Source: an uncultured Solobacterium sp.
GTDB lineage: Bacteria > Bacillota_I > Bacilli_A > Erysipelotrichales > Erysipelotrichaceae
Length of the DNA: 5,496 bases
Direction: 5' to 3'
Assembly (NCBI GenBank): GCA_927911475.1
Contig: CAKMPP010000045.1
Span: 1-5,496 of the forward strand
In this document: in pieces, positions 4,335 to 5,496 of the stretch
Numbering within the stretch: the first letter of the stretch is position 1
Layout: the number at the start of each line of letters is the position of its first letter
The notes under the pieces: generated by a model
Told to the model about the DNA's origin: nothing
Database searches by the model: none
The model's input: only the letters and a program-made list of their open reading frames with translations
Program-made: the position numbers and the translations under genes

Positions 4335-5496
4335 ATGAGCGAATTAGTGAATGTTCGTGTGCCTGTCGTATGTACTAGAGGAATTGTCGTATTCCCTGGA
4401 CATGATGTAATGATTGAAGTAGGAAGACCAAAATCAATCAATGCCGTGAATGAGGCAGGTGCCTCATACGACAGTATGGTTTGGCTTGTTTGTCAGAATG
4501 ATATTATGGTAGACAATCCAACAGAGAAGGATTTATATACAGTCGGTACAATTGCAAAGATCAAAGTTGTACGTAAGAAGGAAGGCTTCATGCGTGTGAC
4601 TTTTACTGGTATGCGTCGTGCAAAACTTGCAAAACTTTACGATAGTAAAGAGTTAATGTATGCGGATGTCATTCCATTAAACGATTCTTATGGTGATAAG
4701 AGCGAAGAATATGCATTGGTGAAGAAGGTTGTAGATAAACTAGAAGGAATGACGCAGGTAGCTGCAGTTTTCCCACCAGAAGTTGTGCAACAACTTTCTC
4801 TTGGTGTAAATGCAGAATCACTAGGTGATCAATTTGGTCAGTACTTTAGTTTATTTGACCAAGCAACGCGTCAACGTTTATTAGAAACAACAAACGTCAA
4901 TGATCGTTTATTGTTAATTGTGGAAGAACTTGAGAAACAGCAACGTTATTCTGAACTTGAAACAGTGATTAATGATCGTGTGAAAGAGCGTATCGATGAT
5001 GGTCAAAAGGAATACTATCTTCGTGAAAAATTAAAAGCAATCAAAGAAGAACTTGGTGATGTTTCTAATATGACAGATGATGTCGCTGAGTTACGTGAGA
5101 AGATTGAAAAGAATCCCTACCCAGAACATGTAAAGCAAAAAGCACGTGAAGAATTACGTAAGTATGAGATGCTTCCACCAGGTAGTGGAGAAGCAAGTGT
5201 TTCTCGTAACTACTTAGATTGGTTGTTAACAGTTCCATGGTGGCAAACAACAGAAGATATTGAAGACTTAAAGGCAGTTCGTAACGTTCTTGATGAAGAT
5301 CATTATGGTCTAGAGAAAATCAAGGATCGTATTATGGAATATTTAGCTGTAAAGCAGATGACACAATCCCTTAGCAGCCCAATTCTTTGCTTAGTAGGTC
5401 CTCCAGGTGTTGGTAAGACTTCTTTAGCGAAGTCGATTGCACGTGCGTTAGATCGTAAGTTTGTAAAGATGTCTGTTGGTGGTGTCGTGATGAAGC
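4335..5496 (+). CDS. lon: ATP-dependent protease Lon, N-terminal half (cut by window edge; apparent frameshift at the very end)
   Basis: Lon is a cytoplasmic AAA+ serine protease that degrades misfolded and some regulatory proteins. The 387 codons seen cover the N-terminal substrate-binding domain (VPVVCTRGIVVFPG near residues 9-22), the helical region with INDRVKERIDDGQKEYYLREKLKAIKEELG around 220-250, the RNYLDWLLTVPW block, EDHYGLEKIKDRI, and the Walker A motif GPPGVGKT at residues 355-362, almost the same position as in E. coli Lon. The rest of the ATPase and the Ser-Lys protease domain lie beyond the window. The last codons read SVGGVVMK, where the family has GGVRDEAEIRGH. Adding one C to GTCGTGATGAAGC gives GTC-CGT-GAT-GAA-GC (V-R-D-E-A), so a base is probably missing near 5486. 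The gene follows tig with 74 nt between them, without the clpX that lies between tig and the lon genes in B. subtilis. It is likely co-expressed with tig by read-through of the intergenic hairpin. Confidence 0.97.
   Translation, partial: MSELVNVRVPVVCTRGIVVFPGHDVMIEVGRPKSINAVNEAGASYDSMVWLVCQNDIMVDNPTEKDLYTVGTIAKIKVVRKKEGFMRVTFTGMRRAKLAKLYDSKELMYADVIPLNDSYGDKSEEYALVKKVVDKLEGMTQVAAVFPPEVVQQLSLGVNAESLGDQFGQYFSLFDQATRQRLLETTNVNDRLLLIVEELEKQQRYSELETVINDRVKERIDDGQKEYYLREKLKAIKEELGDVSNMTDDVAELREKIEKNPYPEHVKQKAREELRKYEMLPPGSGEASVSRNYLDWLLTVPWWQTTEDIEDLKAVRNVLDEDHYGLEKIKDRIMEYLAVKQMTQSLSSPILCLVGPPGVGKTSLAKSIARALDRKFVKMSVGGVVMK

Noticed and set aside
3570..5250. Other minus-strand frames antisense to tig and lon (3570-3851, 3882-4079, 4208-4441, 5065-5250)
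   Set aside because: All are opposite strongly conserved coding sequence, show no ribosome binding site and have compositions expected of antisense frames.

Overview
The window looks like chromosomal core DNA from a low-GC Gram-positive (Bacillota). Erysipelotrichaceae-type is my best guess, from AT-rich codon use, the protein sequences and the gene order; this is inference without a database search. I see no mobile element, CRISPR array or obviously new multi-gene system.

Layout, left to right: the 3' half of uvrC (+), ending in a hairpin terminator that contains its own stop codon; a small membrane protein gene on the minus strand, convergent with uvrC; a divergent YfcE/YsnB-family metallophosphoesterase gene (+) with a recognisable promoter; a tRNA-Arg(UCU) with its own promoter and terminator; a DUF3196-like helical protein gene (+); tig (trigger factor, +); and the 5' part of lon (ATP-dependent protease, +), which runs off the right edge.

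The most interesting regulatory signal lies upstream of tig. A sigma-A-like promoter (TTGACT, 17 bp, TAGGAT) overlaps the end of the preceding gene. It is followed at once by a CIRCE-like HrcA operator at 2795-2821: left half TTAGCAGGC (7 of 9 consensus bases), a 9-base spacer, and right half GAGTGCTAA (9 of 9). A second promoter with an extended -10 (TGGTATAAT) lies downstream. This suggests that tig, and lon by read-through, are under HrcA heat-shock control from one promoter and basally expressed from another. The pairing of a nascent-chain chaperone with a quality-control protease fits that logic.

The other striking property is reading-frame damage. Five single-base indels can be inferred: two in uvrC that restore the original frame, one in the small minus-strand gene, one in tig and one at the right edge of lon. 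In the three recognised genes the family sequence continues perfectly in the shifted frame, and the affected runs are short. Consensus sequencing error is a better explanation than gene decay, and the genes are annotated here as probably intact in the organism.
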